The notes: generated by a model not told the origin, from the sequence alone. DNA of 64,000 bases from Streptomyces narbonensis (GCF_014649015.1 NZ_BMSF01000011.1:124001-188000); one strand, 5' to 3'; positions 7,544 to 16,868 are shown, counted from the first letter of the stretch. A program made the numbers and translations.

Positions 7544-8695
7544 GTGGATCTGGCGCTGAGTGAGGAGCAGGAAGCCGTACGGCGGCTCGCCGAGGACTTC
7601 GTCGCACGCGAGGTCACCCCGCACGCCGTCGCCTGGGACCGCGCGGAGGAGGTGGACCGGGCGATCGTGAAGAAGCTCGGCGCCGTCGGCTTCCTCGGTC
7701 TCACCATTCCGGAGGAGTACGGCGGTTCGGGTGGCGACCACCTCGCGTACTGCCTCGTCACCGAGGAGCTCGGACGCGGCGACTCCTCGGTGCGCGGCAT
7801 CGTCTCCGTCTCCCTCGGCCTGGTCGCCAAGACCCTCGCGGGCTGGGGCACCGAGGAGCAGAAGCGGGCGTGGCTGCCCCGGCTCGCCTCCGGCGAGGCG
7901 CTCGGCTGCTTCGGCCTCACCGAGCCCGGCACCGGATCCGACGCCGGAAACCTGACCACCCGCGCGGTCCGCGACGGCGACGACTACGTCGTGAACGGCA
8001 CCAAGATGTTCATCACCAACGGCACCTGGGCCGATGTCGTCCTGCTCTTCGCCCGCACGAACGACGCCCCGGGCCATCGCGGCGTCTCCGCCTTCCTCGT
8101 CCCCACGGACACCCCCGGCCTCACCCGCCGCGCGGTCCACGGCAAGCTCGGCCTGCGCGGCCAGGCCACCGCCGAACTGGTCCTGGAGGACGTCCGCGTC
8201 CCGGCCACCGCCATGCTCGGCCCCGAGGGCAAGGGCTTCACCGTCGCCATGTCCGCCCTCGCCAAGGGCCGCATGTCCGTCGCCGCGGGCTGCGTCGGCA
8301 TCGCCCAGGCCGCGCTCGACGTCGCCGTGCGCTACGCGGGGGAGCGCGAGCAGTTCGGAAAGCCCATCGCCTCGTACCAGCTCGTGCAGGAGCTGATCAG
8401 CGACATCGCCGTCGACGTGGACGCCGCCCGGCTCCTCACCTGGCGGGTCGCCGACCTCATCGACCGCGGCGAGGACTTCGCCACCGCCGCCTCCAAGGCG
8501 AAGCTGTACGCCTCCGAGGCCGCCGTCCGCGCGGCGAACAACGCCCTGCAGGTCTTCGGCGGCTACGGCTACATCGACGAGTACCCCGTCGGCAAGCTGG
8601 TCCGCGACGCGCGCGTCATGACCCTGTACGAGGGCACCAGCCAGATCCAGAAGCTCATCATCGGACGGGCGCTGACGGGAATCTCGGCCTTCTGA
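7544..8695 (+). CDS. Acyl-CoA dehydrogenase
   Basis: 383 residues from the GTG at 7544, the usual length. The three acyl-CoA dehydrogenase domains are complete: the N-terminal helices, the middle beta domain (FGLTEPGTGSDAGN, FITNG) and the C-terminal helices with QVFGGYGYIDEYP and the catalytic glutamate in LYEGTSQIQ. It removes two hydrogens from an acyl-CoA and passes electrons to ETF. An in-frame opening extends upstream to 7475 but that part is a 13-bp repeat leader. Closest in style to short/branched-chain enzymes; the exact chain length cannot be read. Divergent from a TetR gene. Confidence 0.92.
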   Translation: MDLALSEEQEAVRRLAEDFVAREVTPHAVAWDRAEEVDRAIVKKLGAVGFLGLTIPEEYGGSGGDHLAYCLVTEELGRGDSSVRGIVSVSLGLVAKTLAGWGTEEQKRAWLPRLASGEALGCFGLTEPGTGSDAGNLTTRAVRDGDDYVVNGTKMFITNGTWADVVLLFARTNDAPGHRGVSAFLVPTDTPGLTRRAVHGKLGLRGQATAELVLEDVRVPATAMLGPEGKGFTVAMSALAKGRMSVAAGCVGIAQAALDVAVRYAGEREQFGKPIASYQLVQELISDIAVDVDAARLLTWRVADLIDRGEDFATAASKAKLYASEAAVRAANNALQVFGGYGYIDEYPVGKLVRDARVMTLYEGTSQIQKLIIGRALTGISAF

Positions 8696-8697
8696 AG

Positions 8698-8790
8698 TCC
8701 CGACTGCCGCCCCGACTGACGCCCGGGGCCGGCGTCCCGACTGCCGTCCCGACTGACGCCCGGTCCGGCGTCCCGACCGACGTCCCCGGT
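8698..8790 (+). repeat. Tandem repeat of about 37 bp
   Basis: Two nearly identical copies, 8698-8734 (37 bp) and 8735-8770 (36 bp), and a partial third to about 8790, all starting TCCCGAC. They lie directly after the acyl-CoA dehydrogenase stop, in the 160-bp gap before the YiaA/B gene. Confidence 0.75.
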
Positions 8791-8855
8791 CTGAGTACCC
8801 GGATGAGTACGCGGACGGATGTGGTGCCCGCCACATCCGTCCGATGCTGTCCTGC

Positions 8856-9143
8856 ATGAGCGACACACCGGTCAAGCAGCAGAACACCGCCGCCTACTAC
8901 ATGCAGGCCGTCATCTCCTTCGGCGTCGCCGGCGCGGCCGTGGCCATCGGCGTCTATCAGCTGGAGGCCAGCGCCTGGGTGCGGGCCTTCCTCGCCGTCT
9001 CGGTCCTCTACCTCACGACCTCGGCCTTCACCCTCGCCAAGGTCATCCGCGACCGCCAGGAGGCCGGTCAGATCCACAGCCGGGTCGACCAGGCCCGACT
9101 GGAGAAGATCCTCGCCGAGCACGACCCCTTCCAGAAGCTCTGA
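8856..9143 (+). CDS. YiaA/YiaB two-helix inner-membrane protein
   Basis: A 95-residue protein with two membrane helices (about residues 16-36 and 44-64) and a charged C-terminal tail ending DPFQKL, which fits the YiaA/B two-helix domain family of unknown function. ATG 8856 (MSDTPVKQQN) is the likely start; an upstream ATG at 8844 adds four residues. It stands alone between repeats and the TetR gene at 9256. Confidence 0.85.
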   Translation: MSDTPVKQQNTAAYYMQAVISFGVAGAAVAIGVYQLEASAWVRAFLAVSVLYLTTSAFTLAKVIRDRQEAGQIHSRVDQARLEKILAEHDPFQKL

Positions 9144-9190
9144 AAGGCCTGACGTCCCGCCCCCCGGGCACCGGCCTCCCGCCATCGATC

Positions 9191-9206
9191 TCTAAGCGCT
9201 TGCTCA
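9191..9206. promoter_or_regulatory. Operator shared with the MaoC promoter
   Basis: The 16-mer TCTAAGCGCTTGCTCA, whose core AAGCGCTT is palindromic, lies 50 bp before the TetR gene. The same 16 bases occur at 10427-10442 before the MaoC gene. Two exact copies in the only two promoters of one small unit indicate a TetR binding site. Confidence 0.75.
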
Positions 9207-9255
9207 CCCTCGTTGTATGGTGTTCGTCCTGACGGGGTCCGAGAGGGAGTGTGGG

Positions 9256-9882
9256 ATGAGCGCGGCGGAGGAGACGCCCGGGGGCGAGGACATGCCCTGG
9301 GGCGAGGTCACGCCCGAGGCGGCCCGGCGGCTGCTGGTGGCCGCTGTCGAGGCGTTCGCCGAGCGCGGTTACCACGCCACGACCACCCGGGACATCGCGG
9401 GCCGCGCCGGCATGAGCCCGGCCGCGCTCTACATCCACTACAAGACCAAGGAAGAGCTGCTCCACCGGATCAGCCGCATCGGCCACGACAGGGCCCTGGA
9501 GATCCTCCGGGCCGCGGCCGACCGCGACGGCACGGCCGCCGAGCGGCTCGCCGACGCCGTGCGCTCCTTCGTCCGCTGGCACGCCGAGCGCCACACGACC
9601 GCGCGCGTCGTCCAGTACGAGCTCGACGCCCTCGGCCCCGAGCACCGCGCCGAGATCGTGGAGCTGCGCAAGCAGTCCGACGGGGCCGTGCGCCGGATCA
9701 TCGACGAGGGCGTCGAGGCGGGCGAGTTCGTGGTGCCGGACGTGCCCGGCACCACGGTCGCGGTGCTCTCCCTCTGCATCGACGTCTCGCGCTGGTTCAA
9801 CACGCAGGGCCGCCGCTCGCCCGACGAGGTCGGCGCGCTCTACGCCGACCTCGTGCTGAGGATGGTCGGGGTCCAGAAGTAG
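9256..9882 (+). CDS. TetR-family regulator of the adjacent MaoC gene
   Basis: 208 residues from ATG 9256 (MSAAEETPGG), preceded by a GGGAG ribosome site. The TetR domain covers about residues 20-70 (AGRAGMSPAALYIHYKTKEEL), and the C-terminal domain resembles the KstR2/fatty-acid regulators of actinobacteria, which sense acyl-CoA thioesters. The gene ends one base before the stop of the convergent MaoC gene. Its promoter and the MaoC promoter carry the same 16-bp site, so it probably represses both. The inducer is unknown; a CoA thioester is likely. Confidence 0.88.
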   Translation: MSAAEETPGGEDMPWGEVTPEAARRLLVAAVEAFAERGYHATTTRDIAGRAGMSPAALYIHYKTKEELLHRISRIGHDRALEILRAAADRDGTAAERLADAVRSFVRWHAERHTTARVVQYELDALGPEHRAEIVELRKQSDGAVRRIIDEGVEAGEFVVPDVPGTTVAVLSLCIDVSRWFNTQGRRSPDEVGALYADLVLRMVGVQK

Positions 9883-9883
9883 C

Positions 9884-10345
<462 letters not shown>

Positions 10346-10357
10346 GTTCCTCGTCCC

Positions 10358-10401
10358 TTCTCGTATGACGCACCGGCGGTTCTCGCATGACGTGCCGGCG
10401 G
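10358..10401. repeat. Two adjacent 22-bp direct repeats in the MaoC leader
   Basis: 10358-10379 and 10380-10401 match at 19 of 22 positions (TTCTCGYATGACG...CCGGCGG) and abut exactly, between the MaoC start and its operators. Confidence 0.7.
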
Positions 10402-10413
10402 TGTGCCGACGAC

Positions 10414-10442
10414 ATACCGCTCGGTATCTAAGCGCTTGCTCA
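10414..10442. promoter_or_regulatory. Two overlapping operators of the MaoC promoter
   Basis: 10414-10427 is a perfect 14-bp palindrome, ATACCG-CT-CGGTAT. It is directly followed by TCTAAGCGCTTGCTCA (10427-10442), the 16-mer also found at 9191. The first resembles the ACCG-NN-CGGT sites at 16869 and 20698, so two TetR proteins may act here. Confidence 0.65.
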
Positions 10443-10504
10443 GCATGTGGGGTGCGGGGGCTGCTGTCAACGGCCGCCCCTGACACACCAGTAGGGTTCG
10501 TGGA

Positions 10505-10978
10505 GTGCCGCAGATTCCAGAGAAGATCCACGAACTCACCGTCGGCCAGCTCTCCGCCCGTAGCGGGGCCGCCGTCTCCGCCCTGCACTTCTACGAGGCG
10601 AAGGGGCTCATCAGCAGCCGGCGCACCACGGGAAACCAGCGTCGCTACGGCAGAGACGCCCTGCGTCGGGTCGCCTTCGTCCGGGCCGCGCAGCGCGTCG
10701 GCATCCCCCTCGCGACGATCCGCGACGCGCTCGCCCGGCTCCCCGAGGAGCGCACCCCCACGAACGAGGACTGGGCGCGGCTCTCGGCGGCCTGGCGCAC
10801 GGAGCTCGACGAGCGCATCAAGCAGCTGGGCCGGCTGCGCGACCACCTGACGGACTGCATCGGCTGCGGCTGCCTGTCCCTGGAGACCTGCGTCCTCTCC
10901 AACCCCGACGACGTCTTCGGCGAGCAGATGGCGGGGTCCCGCCTGATGCCGGTCACCCGGCCGGCGGCCGCGGACTGA
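10505..10978 (+). CDS. soxR: SoxR, redox-sensing MerR-family regulator
   Basis: 157 residues. The MerR helix-turn-helix lies at about residues 10-45 (VGQLSARSGAAVSALHFYEAKGL), then the dimerisation helix, then the [2Fe-2S] loop CIGCGCLSLETC with the canonical CX2CXCX5C spacing, and the short tail. In Streptomyces SoxR answers to redox-active pigments and quinones rather than superoxide alone (established for S. coelicolor). GTG start at 10505. It is divergent from the MaoC gene; no SoxR target gene lies beside it. Confidence 0.95.
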   Translation: MPQIPEKIHELTVGQLSARSGAAVSALHFYEAKGLISSRRTTGNQRRYGRDALRRVAFVRAAQRVGIPLATIRDALARLPEERTPTNEDWARLSAAWRTELDERIKQLGRLRDHLTDCIGCGCLSLETCVLSNPDDVFGEQMAGSRLMPVTRPAAAD

Positions 10979-11022
10979 GAGGTGCGCGGGTCATACGGGG
11001 GGCGAGGGGCCATACGGGGGCC

Positions 11023-11099
11023 AAGGGGAAGAAGAGGGACAAGAGGGAGACGAGGGCTAAGGGAGAGGCGGGGGAGACAGGGGAGACCGAGATGCGGAG
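11023..11099 (+). other. Purine-rich tract between convergent genes
   Basis: From about 11023 to 11099 the + strand is almost all A and G (AAGGGGAAGAAGAGGGACAA and similar), with a direct CATACGGGGG repeat just before it. It fills the gap between the soxR stop and the BKACE stop. No hairpin terminator is seen here, so the tract may do that work or simply be a drifted simple repeat. Confidence 0.6.
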
Positions 11100-11103
11100 C
11101 TCA

Positions 11104-11838
11104 CTACGGGCACGCCAGGGCCGCCGCGACCAGTTCGGCGCTGGAGCGGGCCCGGGTGCCGTCCGGCAGGAGCAGCGTGTCGGCGAGACCGATGCGGGTG
11201 CCGAGCCCGAGCCGGCGGGCGAGGCGCAGCACCGGCCACGCGCCGCCGTCCACGCCGTGGAGGAGGACAGGCACCCCGGACGGGACGTCGAGGCCCCCGA
11301 GCAGGGCCCGGGCCGAGGCCCCGGCCGTCGCCGGGTCCGGGTCGGTGACCTCCGCACGGACCCGCACCACACGGGACGCCAGAGGGGAGCGCGCGAGCCG
11401 CGCGGGGCCGTCCGTGCCCGACCGCACCCCGGCCTCGACGCCCACCCCGAGCTCCAGGAGCGCCGCCGCCACCTCCTCCGCGCCCGGCACGTGCCAGTCC
11501 ACCGAGGCGTGGTCCGGAAGGTCCGGACCTCCCAGGAGGCCGGCCCAGGACCGCACCCGCTGCACCCGGCGCCCGGGGCCGGTCTCGGCGGGCACCCACG
11601 TCGGCACCCCCACCGGCACGGTGACGGCCGCCCTGACCGCCGTCAGCACCGGGGCGAGCACCCGCGGCGAGAGGGACTCGGCGCCGCAGGGCGTGCGCGG
11701 GTGCACCCGCACCTCCCACGCGCCCGCCGCCACCGCGAGGGCCGCGGCCTCGGCGATCGACTCCGGAGACATCGGCACCCCGGCGGAGTCCCCGGGCCCC
11801 CGTGACCCGTTGAGACACACCTGAAGCACCGGGAGCAC
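11104..11838 (-). CDS. BKACE (DUF849) beta-keto acid cleavage enzyme
   Basis: About 244 residues. The start of the TIM barrel, VLQVCLNGSRGPGDSAG, and VRVHPRTPCGAESLSP are diagnostic of the beta-keto acid cleavage family (first known member Kce of lysine fermentation), which uses zinc and acetyl-CoA to swap acyl groups. It is shorter than the usual 270-310 residues. The zinc ligand motif normally reading HxH is visible only as VHPR, so one ligand may differ. GTG 11838 follows the stop of the upstream gene by one base (TGAGGTG), so the two are translationally coupled. Confidence 0.85.
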   Translation of the reverse strand: MLPVLQVCLNGSRGPGDSAGVPMSPESIAEAAALAVAAGAWEVRVHPRTPCGAESLSPRVLAPVLTAVRAAVTVPVGVPTWVPAETGPGRRVQRVRSWAGLLGGPDLPDHASVDWHVPGAEEVAAALLELGVGVEAGVRSGTDGPARLARSPLASRVVRVRAEVTDPDPATAGASARALLGGLDVPSGVPVLLHGVDGGAWPVLRLARRLGLGTRIGLADTLLLPDGTRARSSAELVAAALACP

Positions 11839-11839
11839 C

Positions 11840-12457
11840 TCACGCCGCCGGAGCCAGCGGCCGGCGCACGCCCCCCCGGGCGCGGGCCAGCGCACCCGAC
11901 GTGAGCACCGCCCGCGGGACGCCCACACCACAGTCCCCGCACACCGGGCCGAGCCACGGCTCGTACGCGTCCACAGACCCCGCCCGCCACTCGATCCGAG
12001 GCCCCGCGCACACCGGACACCGCTCGCCCGGGCCGTCCTCCAGGGCGGCGATCAGCCGGCGCAGCACCTCCGGCAGCGGATCCGACGGGTGCACGGCCGG
12101 GTCACCGCACCGCACCACCCCGTTGCCGCCCCAGACCTGCCGGTGCCAGTCGTCGACGGCGCCGAGCCCGCGCAGCCCGTCGTGCTTCTCGCGCCTGCGC
12201 CGCGCGGCGAACTGCTCCTCGTACGCGAGCCACACCGCCCGCGCCTCCTCCAGCTCGTCGAGAGCGGCCATCAGCCTCCCCGGATCGAGCTCCCGGTCCT
12301 CGGGACCGAACCTGTGCCGGCGGCACAGATGGTCCCAGGTCGCCCTGTGCCCGTACGGCGCGAACCGCTCCAGGCACTTGCGCAGCGAGTACCTGCGCAG
12401 CGCCGTGTCGCACCCGGGATCGCGCACCTGTCTCGCGAGACTCCGGAATCCGGCCAT
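11840..12457 (-). CDS. Conserved actinobacterial protein with a zinc-ribbon-like end
   Basis: A 205-residue soluble protein I do not recognise by name. The N-terminal half is helical and basic (RRYSLRKCLERFAPYGHRATWDHLCRRHRF). The C-terminal part has two Cys pairs, CPVCAG at about residue 145 and CGDCG at about residue 174, which would form a zinc ribbon. Its stop overlaps the ribosome site of the BKACE gene, so the pair is expressed together. A nucleic-acid or partner-binding role is possible; no function is assigned. Confidence 0.75.
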   Translation of the reverse strand: MAGFRSLARQVRDPGCDTALRRYSLRKCLERFAPYGHRATWDHLCRRHRFGPEDRELDPGRLMAALDELEEARAVWLAYEEQFAARRRREKHDGLRGLGAVDDWHRQVWGGNGVVRCGDPAVHPSDPLPEVLRRLIAALEDGPGERCPVCAGPRIEWRAGSVDAYEPWLGPVCGDCGVGVPRAVLTSGALARARGGVRRPLAPAA

Positions 12458-12602
12458 CTCTCGCCACCTCCGTCGCTGGTCCTACCGCGGTATCAGTGGG
12501 ACGAACGAGTGGCCCGCGGTGTTCCATCGAAATCCGGATGGCAGCCATCAACGGGGCGGGAGAGATCACCGGAGTACAGCGGAACCCAAGCGTCCGATGG
12601 GG

Positions 12603-13838
12603 TCAGGGGCGGCCCGCGCGGGCCGCCGAGACCACCACCCGGGCCAGCTCGGGACGGCGGATGTCGCTGTGCGAGCGGACCACCTCCGCCGTGTCCACGT
12701 TCACGCAGCCCGAGCCCGGCACCCCCTCGCGCGGCACGTCCGCCACGGTCCGCGCCGCCGTGCCCGGCACCGCCTGGACGCCGTCGTACCCGATCGCGCC
12801 CCAGCGCGGGTCGCCGGCACCGGGCAGGGCGGTCAGCGACGAGGAGTCGCGCGCGAGCCGGGACGCCAGCGGGTACATCACCCCGAGCGCCGTGTCGTGC
12901 CGCGAGTAGCAGGCCACGACCGGACCGCGCACCCGGCGCTGCATGTCCCGCAGCGCGCCGGACCGCCGCGGGTCGTGGGGCAGCCGGGCGGCGAAGGCGT
13001 AGTGCGAGAAGGCCCCCTGAAGGAGCGTCACGGACGCCACCGGCCGGGCTCCCTCCGGCAGTCCGCGCAGTGCGTACGCGACGAGCCGGGCGCCCATGCT
13101 GTGGCCCACGAGGTGGACGCGGAGCCCCGGGGCCGTACGGGCGACCTCGCCGAGCAGGGGCCCCAGCCCGGACTCGCCGACCTGCCCGGCCCGCCGCTTC
13201 ATCACGTAGTACGTGGCCTGCCGGAGCGCTTCCCCGGCCCCCTTCCAGTACCGCTTGAGACCCTCCCCGAACTCCGCGTCCGCACCGCCCGCGTCTCCCG
13301 CACGGTCCCCGTCTCCCGCACCGCTCTCCGCGGCCAGGGCCTCCGTGAAGAGGGCGCACACCGCCACCGGATCGGCGACCAGGAACTCCGGCACGGGCTC
13401 CGCGAAGCCGGCGGCACCCGCCGGGCCGCCAGGCACGTCGGCGAGCTCCCTCAGGAGCGCGCCGAACTCGGCGAACGCGGCCTCGTGCGGCGGCGCGAGC
13501 GCCAGCAGCTCCGCGAGCCGCCCGAGCACCGGCTCCTTCTCCGGCAGCACCGTCACGAGCGCCCGGTAGTCCGGCACGGGCTCGCCCGTGAACATCATCG
13601 AGGGCCAGATCAGCCCCGCGTACCCGGCCTCGACCCCCGGCCCGAACAGGCCGGGGAAGGGCGCGAAGAAGTCCGAACAGAGGCGGGTGGCGCCGGACGG
13701 CGAGCTGTTCCACCCGTGGGCGAGCAGCACCAGGTCCGTCACCCCCTGCCGGGACAGTGCCGCGAGGGCCGCGGACTGTCCCGCCGGCCCGTCGCCGTCC
13801 TTGTCGAAGGTGATCTCCCGGTACGGTTCCACACTCAT
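12603..13838 (-). CDS. Alpha/beta-hydrolase fold serine hydrolase
   Basis: About 411 residues. It has the oxyanion strand LVLLAHGWNSSPSGA near residue 35 and the nucleophile elbow VHLVGHSMGARLV (GxSxG) near residue 230, with a late His in the C-terminal region (VRSHSDIRR). A large acidic insertion with low-complexity Gly/Asp/Ala repeats (AGDGDRAGDAGGAD) lies between the two motifs. No signal peptide, so cytosolic. ATG 13838 (MSVEPYREI) is chosen; a GTG three codons upstream is possible. Substrate not known; lipase or esterase activity is the general expectation. Confidence 0.8.
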   Translation of the reverse strand: MSVEPYREITFDKDGDGPAGQSAALAALSRQGVTDLVLLAHGWNSSPSGATRLCSDFFAPFPGLFGPGVEAGYAGLIWPSMMFTGEPVPDYRALVTVLPEKEPVLGRLAELLALAPPHEAAFAEFGALLRELADVPGGPAGAAGFAEPVPEFLVADPVAVCALFTEALAAESGAGDGDRAGDAGGADAEFGEGLKRYWKGAGEALRQATYYVMKRRAGQVGESGLGPLLGEVARTAPGLRVHLVGHSMGARLVAYALRGLPEGARPVASVTLLQGAFSHYAFAARLPHDPRRSGALRDMQRRVRGPVVACYSRHDTALGVMYPLASRLARDSSSLTALPGAGDPRWGAIGYDGVQAVPGTAARTVADVPREGVPGSGCVNVDTAEVVRSHSDIRRPELARVVVSAARAGRP

Positions 13839-14032
13839 CCCGGTCACGGCCCGACCGTCCCTCCACGTCGAGGTGGCCGCCGCGCCGACGGCGCACGGGT
13901 GCGCGGGCAGCGGCTCCAGGCCAGCATGCCCGCGCGGGGACCCGGCCAGACCTCGACCGGGAAGCGCACTCGTGCGGTTGGACGGCGAGCGGCGGCGTAC
14001 CGCCGCGGCAAGCCCCCTCCGCCCCTCCCGCC

Positions 14033-15376
14033 TCAGCGGATGCGCGCCGCCGTGATCCGGGGGAAGTGGATCAGCAGGTCGTACCCGGTGGAGAGGCGCG
14101 CCTGGGTCACGGCGCCCGGCCAGGGGTACGCCGTGCCGATGCCCCGGGTCGGGCGGGGGGTGGCGAGCCAGTCCCGTGCGGCCGGTGTCGTGCGCCGCAT
14201 GTCCAGGTAGAAGGCGGCCGGCGAGACCCGGTCCAGGGTGTGGGCGTTGCTGTCCGGGCCGAGCGTGCCGACGGTGAAGGGGCGCAGCGGCTCGCCGGGG
14301 GCTTCGGTGTCGTGTGCGTTGAAGGAGCCCTGCCCGAAGGACGCGCCGACGCTCACGTAGTCCCGGCCGAGGGCGTCCCGCAGGAAGGCGCCCTGGATCC
14401 GCGGGTAGTGGTCGGGCTTCGGGCTCTCGTAGCCGACGTGGCCGTTGTGCGCGGAGAGCACGATCCGGTCGCCGGTCTGCCGCTGCCACCACACGGTGTT
14501 CTCGGCCATGACCCGGTCCCGGTAGAGCATCGCCGCGGCGACGCCCGCCTCCGTCTCGAGGTCGTGCGCGTACTCGGTGCCGACCTGGGCGATGGCCCGG
14601 GCGTGCTGCAGGGCCCATTGAGCCGCCTCACGCGCGCGGGGGTCCTTCGCGGGCCGCTGCCGCTCCAGGAGGGCGAGCGCCGTGTTCACCTCGTCGGCCA
14701 TCCGCTGCCGTTCGGCGCGCGGCTTGGCCATGTACCCCTTCATCCACGCCTCGACCCCTCCGGTGGGGCGCGAGCTCCGGTAGAGCTCCCGGAAGCGGGG
14801 GAGGAGCGAGGGGCGGGTGCGGGCCACGTACGAGGTCACCTCGTCGAAGAGGTTCGCGCCCGCGTAGCCGAGGTCGTTGCCCATGAAGCGGACCTGGTGG
14901 TCGGGGTGGAGCTGGTTGTGCCGTCGCATCCAGCGGAAGAGGTCGAGGTACTCCTCGGTGTTCCAGAGGCGGTACGACTCCTGGAACTCGTCCCGCATGA
15001 TCGCCCGGATGTCGCCGCGGCCCGTGCGCACCCATGCGTCGACGAGCAGCCCGGTGGACCAGGTGGCCTCCAGGGAGAAGGTGGTGAACCCCTTGCGCTC
15101 CACGAGGTGTTCGAAGATCCGGTGCTTGGCGGTGAAGAACTCCGCGGAGCTGTGGGTGGCCTCGCCGATGCCGACGACCTTGGCCGAGCCGATCATCCGG
15201 TCGAGCGGCCGGAGGTCGGTCAACGGCTGTGCTGTGCGGGCGAGTTCTCGCGCGGGGTCAGGGGCGGCGGCGGGACCGGCGGCCCCGGCGGCGGGCGCCA
15301 GGGAGCCGAGGCAGGCGGCGACGAGGAGTCCGACGAGGGGCAGGCGGCGTCGCAGGGAAGTGCCGGAAAGGTTCAT
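14033..15376 (-). CDS. Exported erythromycin-esterase family protein
   Basis: 447 residues with a signal peptide (RRRLPLVGLLVAACLGSLAPAAGA, cleavage near residue 32). The mature part is the erythromycin-esterase domain: GIGEATHSSAEFF holds the active-site Glu and His, SLEATW the next acidic residue, and LSAHNGHVGYE the late His. Family members EreA/EreB hydrolyse the macrolide lactone; most actinobacterial members such as this have unknown substrates. Being exported in a macrolide-producing genus, it could inactivate outside antibiotics, but this is inference. It is downstream of the DUF1343 gene on the same strand. Confidence 0.9.
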   Translation of the reverse strand: MNLSGTSLRRRLPLVGLLVAACLGSLAPAAGAAGPAAAPDPARELARTAQPLTDLRPLDRMIGSAKVVGIGEATHSSAEFFTAKHRIFEHLVERKGFTTFSLEATWSTGLLVDAWVRTGRGDIRAIMRDEFQESYRLWNTEEYLDLFRWMRRHNQLHPDHQVRFMGNDLGYAGANLFDEVTSYVARTRPSLLPRFRELYRSSRPTGGVEAWMKGYMAKPRAERQRMADEVNTALALLERQRPAKDPRAREAAQWALQHARAIAQVGTEYAHDLETEAGVAAAMLYRDRVMAENTVWWQRQTGDRIVLSAHNGHVGYESPKPDHYPRIQGAFLRDALGRDYVSVGASFGQGSFNAHDTEAPGEPLRPFTVGTLGPDSNAHTLDRVSPAAFYLDMRRTTPAARDWLATPRPTRGIGTAYPWPGAVTQARLSTGYDLLIHFPRITAARIR

Positions 15377-15496
15377 GGGACCAAGCCTGGTGGGCGGGAC
15401 ATTTCCCGGACATCCCCTCAGCTCCCCTGTCGATCATGGGGATAGCCCCACCCCGGCCCGCCCGGCCGCCGTCCCGCCACCCCGGTTCGACCGGTC

Positions 15497-16753
15497 TCAG
15501 CGGTACAGCAGATACTCCTGCCGCACCGCCCGGAAGGCCGCCAGGTCCGCCTCCCACGCCCCGACCACCTCGTCGGTGTCCGCACCCGCGTCGATCAGGG
15601 TCCGCACCCGGGTCGATCCGGTCAGTTTGTCGATCCAGTGGTCCGCCCGCCAGGCGAAGCCGGACCACGACCGCCGGGCGGTGACCAGGAGCCCGATCCC
15701 GGTCCGTACCGGGTCGAAGGCCTCGCGGTCGTGGACGTGCAGCTGCACGCCGCCCACGGTCTTCCCCTGGAACTTGGAGAAGGTCGGGGCGAAGTACGCC
15801 TCGCGGAAGCGGACTCCGGGCAGACCGAGGGTGTTCGCCGCCTCCGCCCACCGCCGGTCGACGCCCTCCGCGCCGAGCAGCTCGAAGGGACGGGTCGTGC
15901 CCCGGCCCTCGGAGAGGTTCGTCCCCTCGAAGAGGCAGGTGCCGGAGTAGACGAGCGCGGTGTCGGGCGTCGGCATGTTGGGGCTGGGCGGCACCCAGGG
16001 CAGCCCGGTCGCGTCGAAGAACTCGGTGCGCCGCCACCCCGTCGTGCGGACGGTCTCCAGGGCCACGGGCGTGGTCAGGAACTCCGCGTTGAAGAGCAGG
16101 GCGAGCTCGGCCACCGTCATGCCGTGCGCCTGCGCGATCGGCTCCCGCCCGACGAAGGTCGCGAAGGCCCGGTCGAGGACGGGCCCGAACGCCGCCCGCC
16201 CGGTCACCGGGTTCGGCCGGTCGAGGACGACGAACCGCTTCCCTGCGAGCGCGGCGGCCGCCATGCAGTCGTACAGCGTCCAGATGTACGTGTAGAAGCG
16301 CGCGCCGACGTCCTGGATGTCGAAGACGATCGTGTCCACCCCGGAGGCCGTGAAGACGTCCGCCAGCGGCTGGCCGCTCTTCAGGTACGTGTCGTAGACG
16401 GGCAGGCCGGTCGCCGGGTCGTCGTAGCGCCCCTCGGAGCCGCCGGCCTGCGCGGTGCCCCGGAAGCCGTGCTCGGGGCCGAAGACGGCGATCAGGTCGA
16501 CCCGCTCGTCGGCGTGCATCACGTCCACGATGTGCCGGGCGTCCGCGGTGACCCCGGTCGGGTTGGTGACGACGCCGACCCGCTCGCCGGCCAGGAGGGC
16601 GTACCCGTCCGCCGCGAGCCGCTCGAAGCCGGTACGGACGCGGGGGTGCCCGGAGTCCGGGACGGCCGAGGCGGCGGGAGCGACGGCCGCACCCGCGCCC
16701 ACCGCGCCCAGGGCACCTCCGGCGGCCAGCAGACTCCGTCGCGACAGGCTCAT
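15497..16753 (-). CDS. NamZ-type exo-beta-N-acetylmuramidase (DUF1343), Tat-exported
   Basis: 418 residues. The N-terminus MSLSRRSLLAAGGALGAVG is a twin-arginine signal. The rest is DUF1343: GVVTNPTGV, FGPEHGFRG, DVGARFYTYIWT, DRPNP and the C-terminal RSWSGFAW block. B. subtilis NamZ of this family cuts MurNAc from the non-reducing end of peptidoglycan fragments (established), so this protein probably helps recycle or digest cell wall outside the membrane. AGGAGG ribosome site before ATG 16753. No NagZ-type partner is next to it. Divergent from the SDR gene. Confidence 0.92.
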   Translation of the reverse strand: MSLSRRSLLAAGGALGAVGAGAAVAPAASAVPDSGHPRVRTGFERLAADGYALLAGERVGVVTNPTGVTADARHIVDVMHADERVDLIAVFGPEHGFRGTAQAGGSEGRYDDPATGLPVYDTYLKSGQPLADVFTASGVDTIVFDIQDVGARFYTYIWTLYDCMAAAALAGKRFVVLDRPNPVTGRAAFGPVLDRAFATFVGREPIAQAHGMTVAELALLFNAEFLTTPVALETVRTTGWRRTEFFDATGLPWVPPSPNMPTPDTALVYSGTCLFEGTNLSEGRGTTRPFELLGAEGVDRRWAEAANTLGLPGVRFREAYFAPTFSKFQGKTVGGVQLHVHDREAFDPVRTGIGLLVTARRSWSGFAWRADHWIDKLTGSTRVRTLIDAGADTDEVVGAWEADLAAFRAVRQEYLLYR

Positions 16754-16868
16754 GCGGAAACCTCCTCGATCGCCGTCCCCGGGCCGGGGCGCGTGACATG
16801 GGCACGCACGCTAGCGCTCCTGACCGCCCCGGGGAACGAGGCGTGCGGGCGGACCCTTCCCCCATCAC

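Noticed and set aside
12603..14618. Upstream extension of the serine hydrolase to 671 residues
   Set aside because: The added part is Arg/Pro/Ala-rich, has no domain and overlaps the erythromycin-esterase gene; the ATG at 13838 gives the normal protein.
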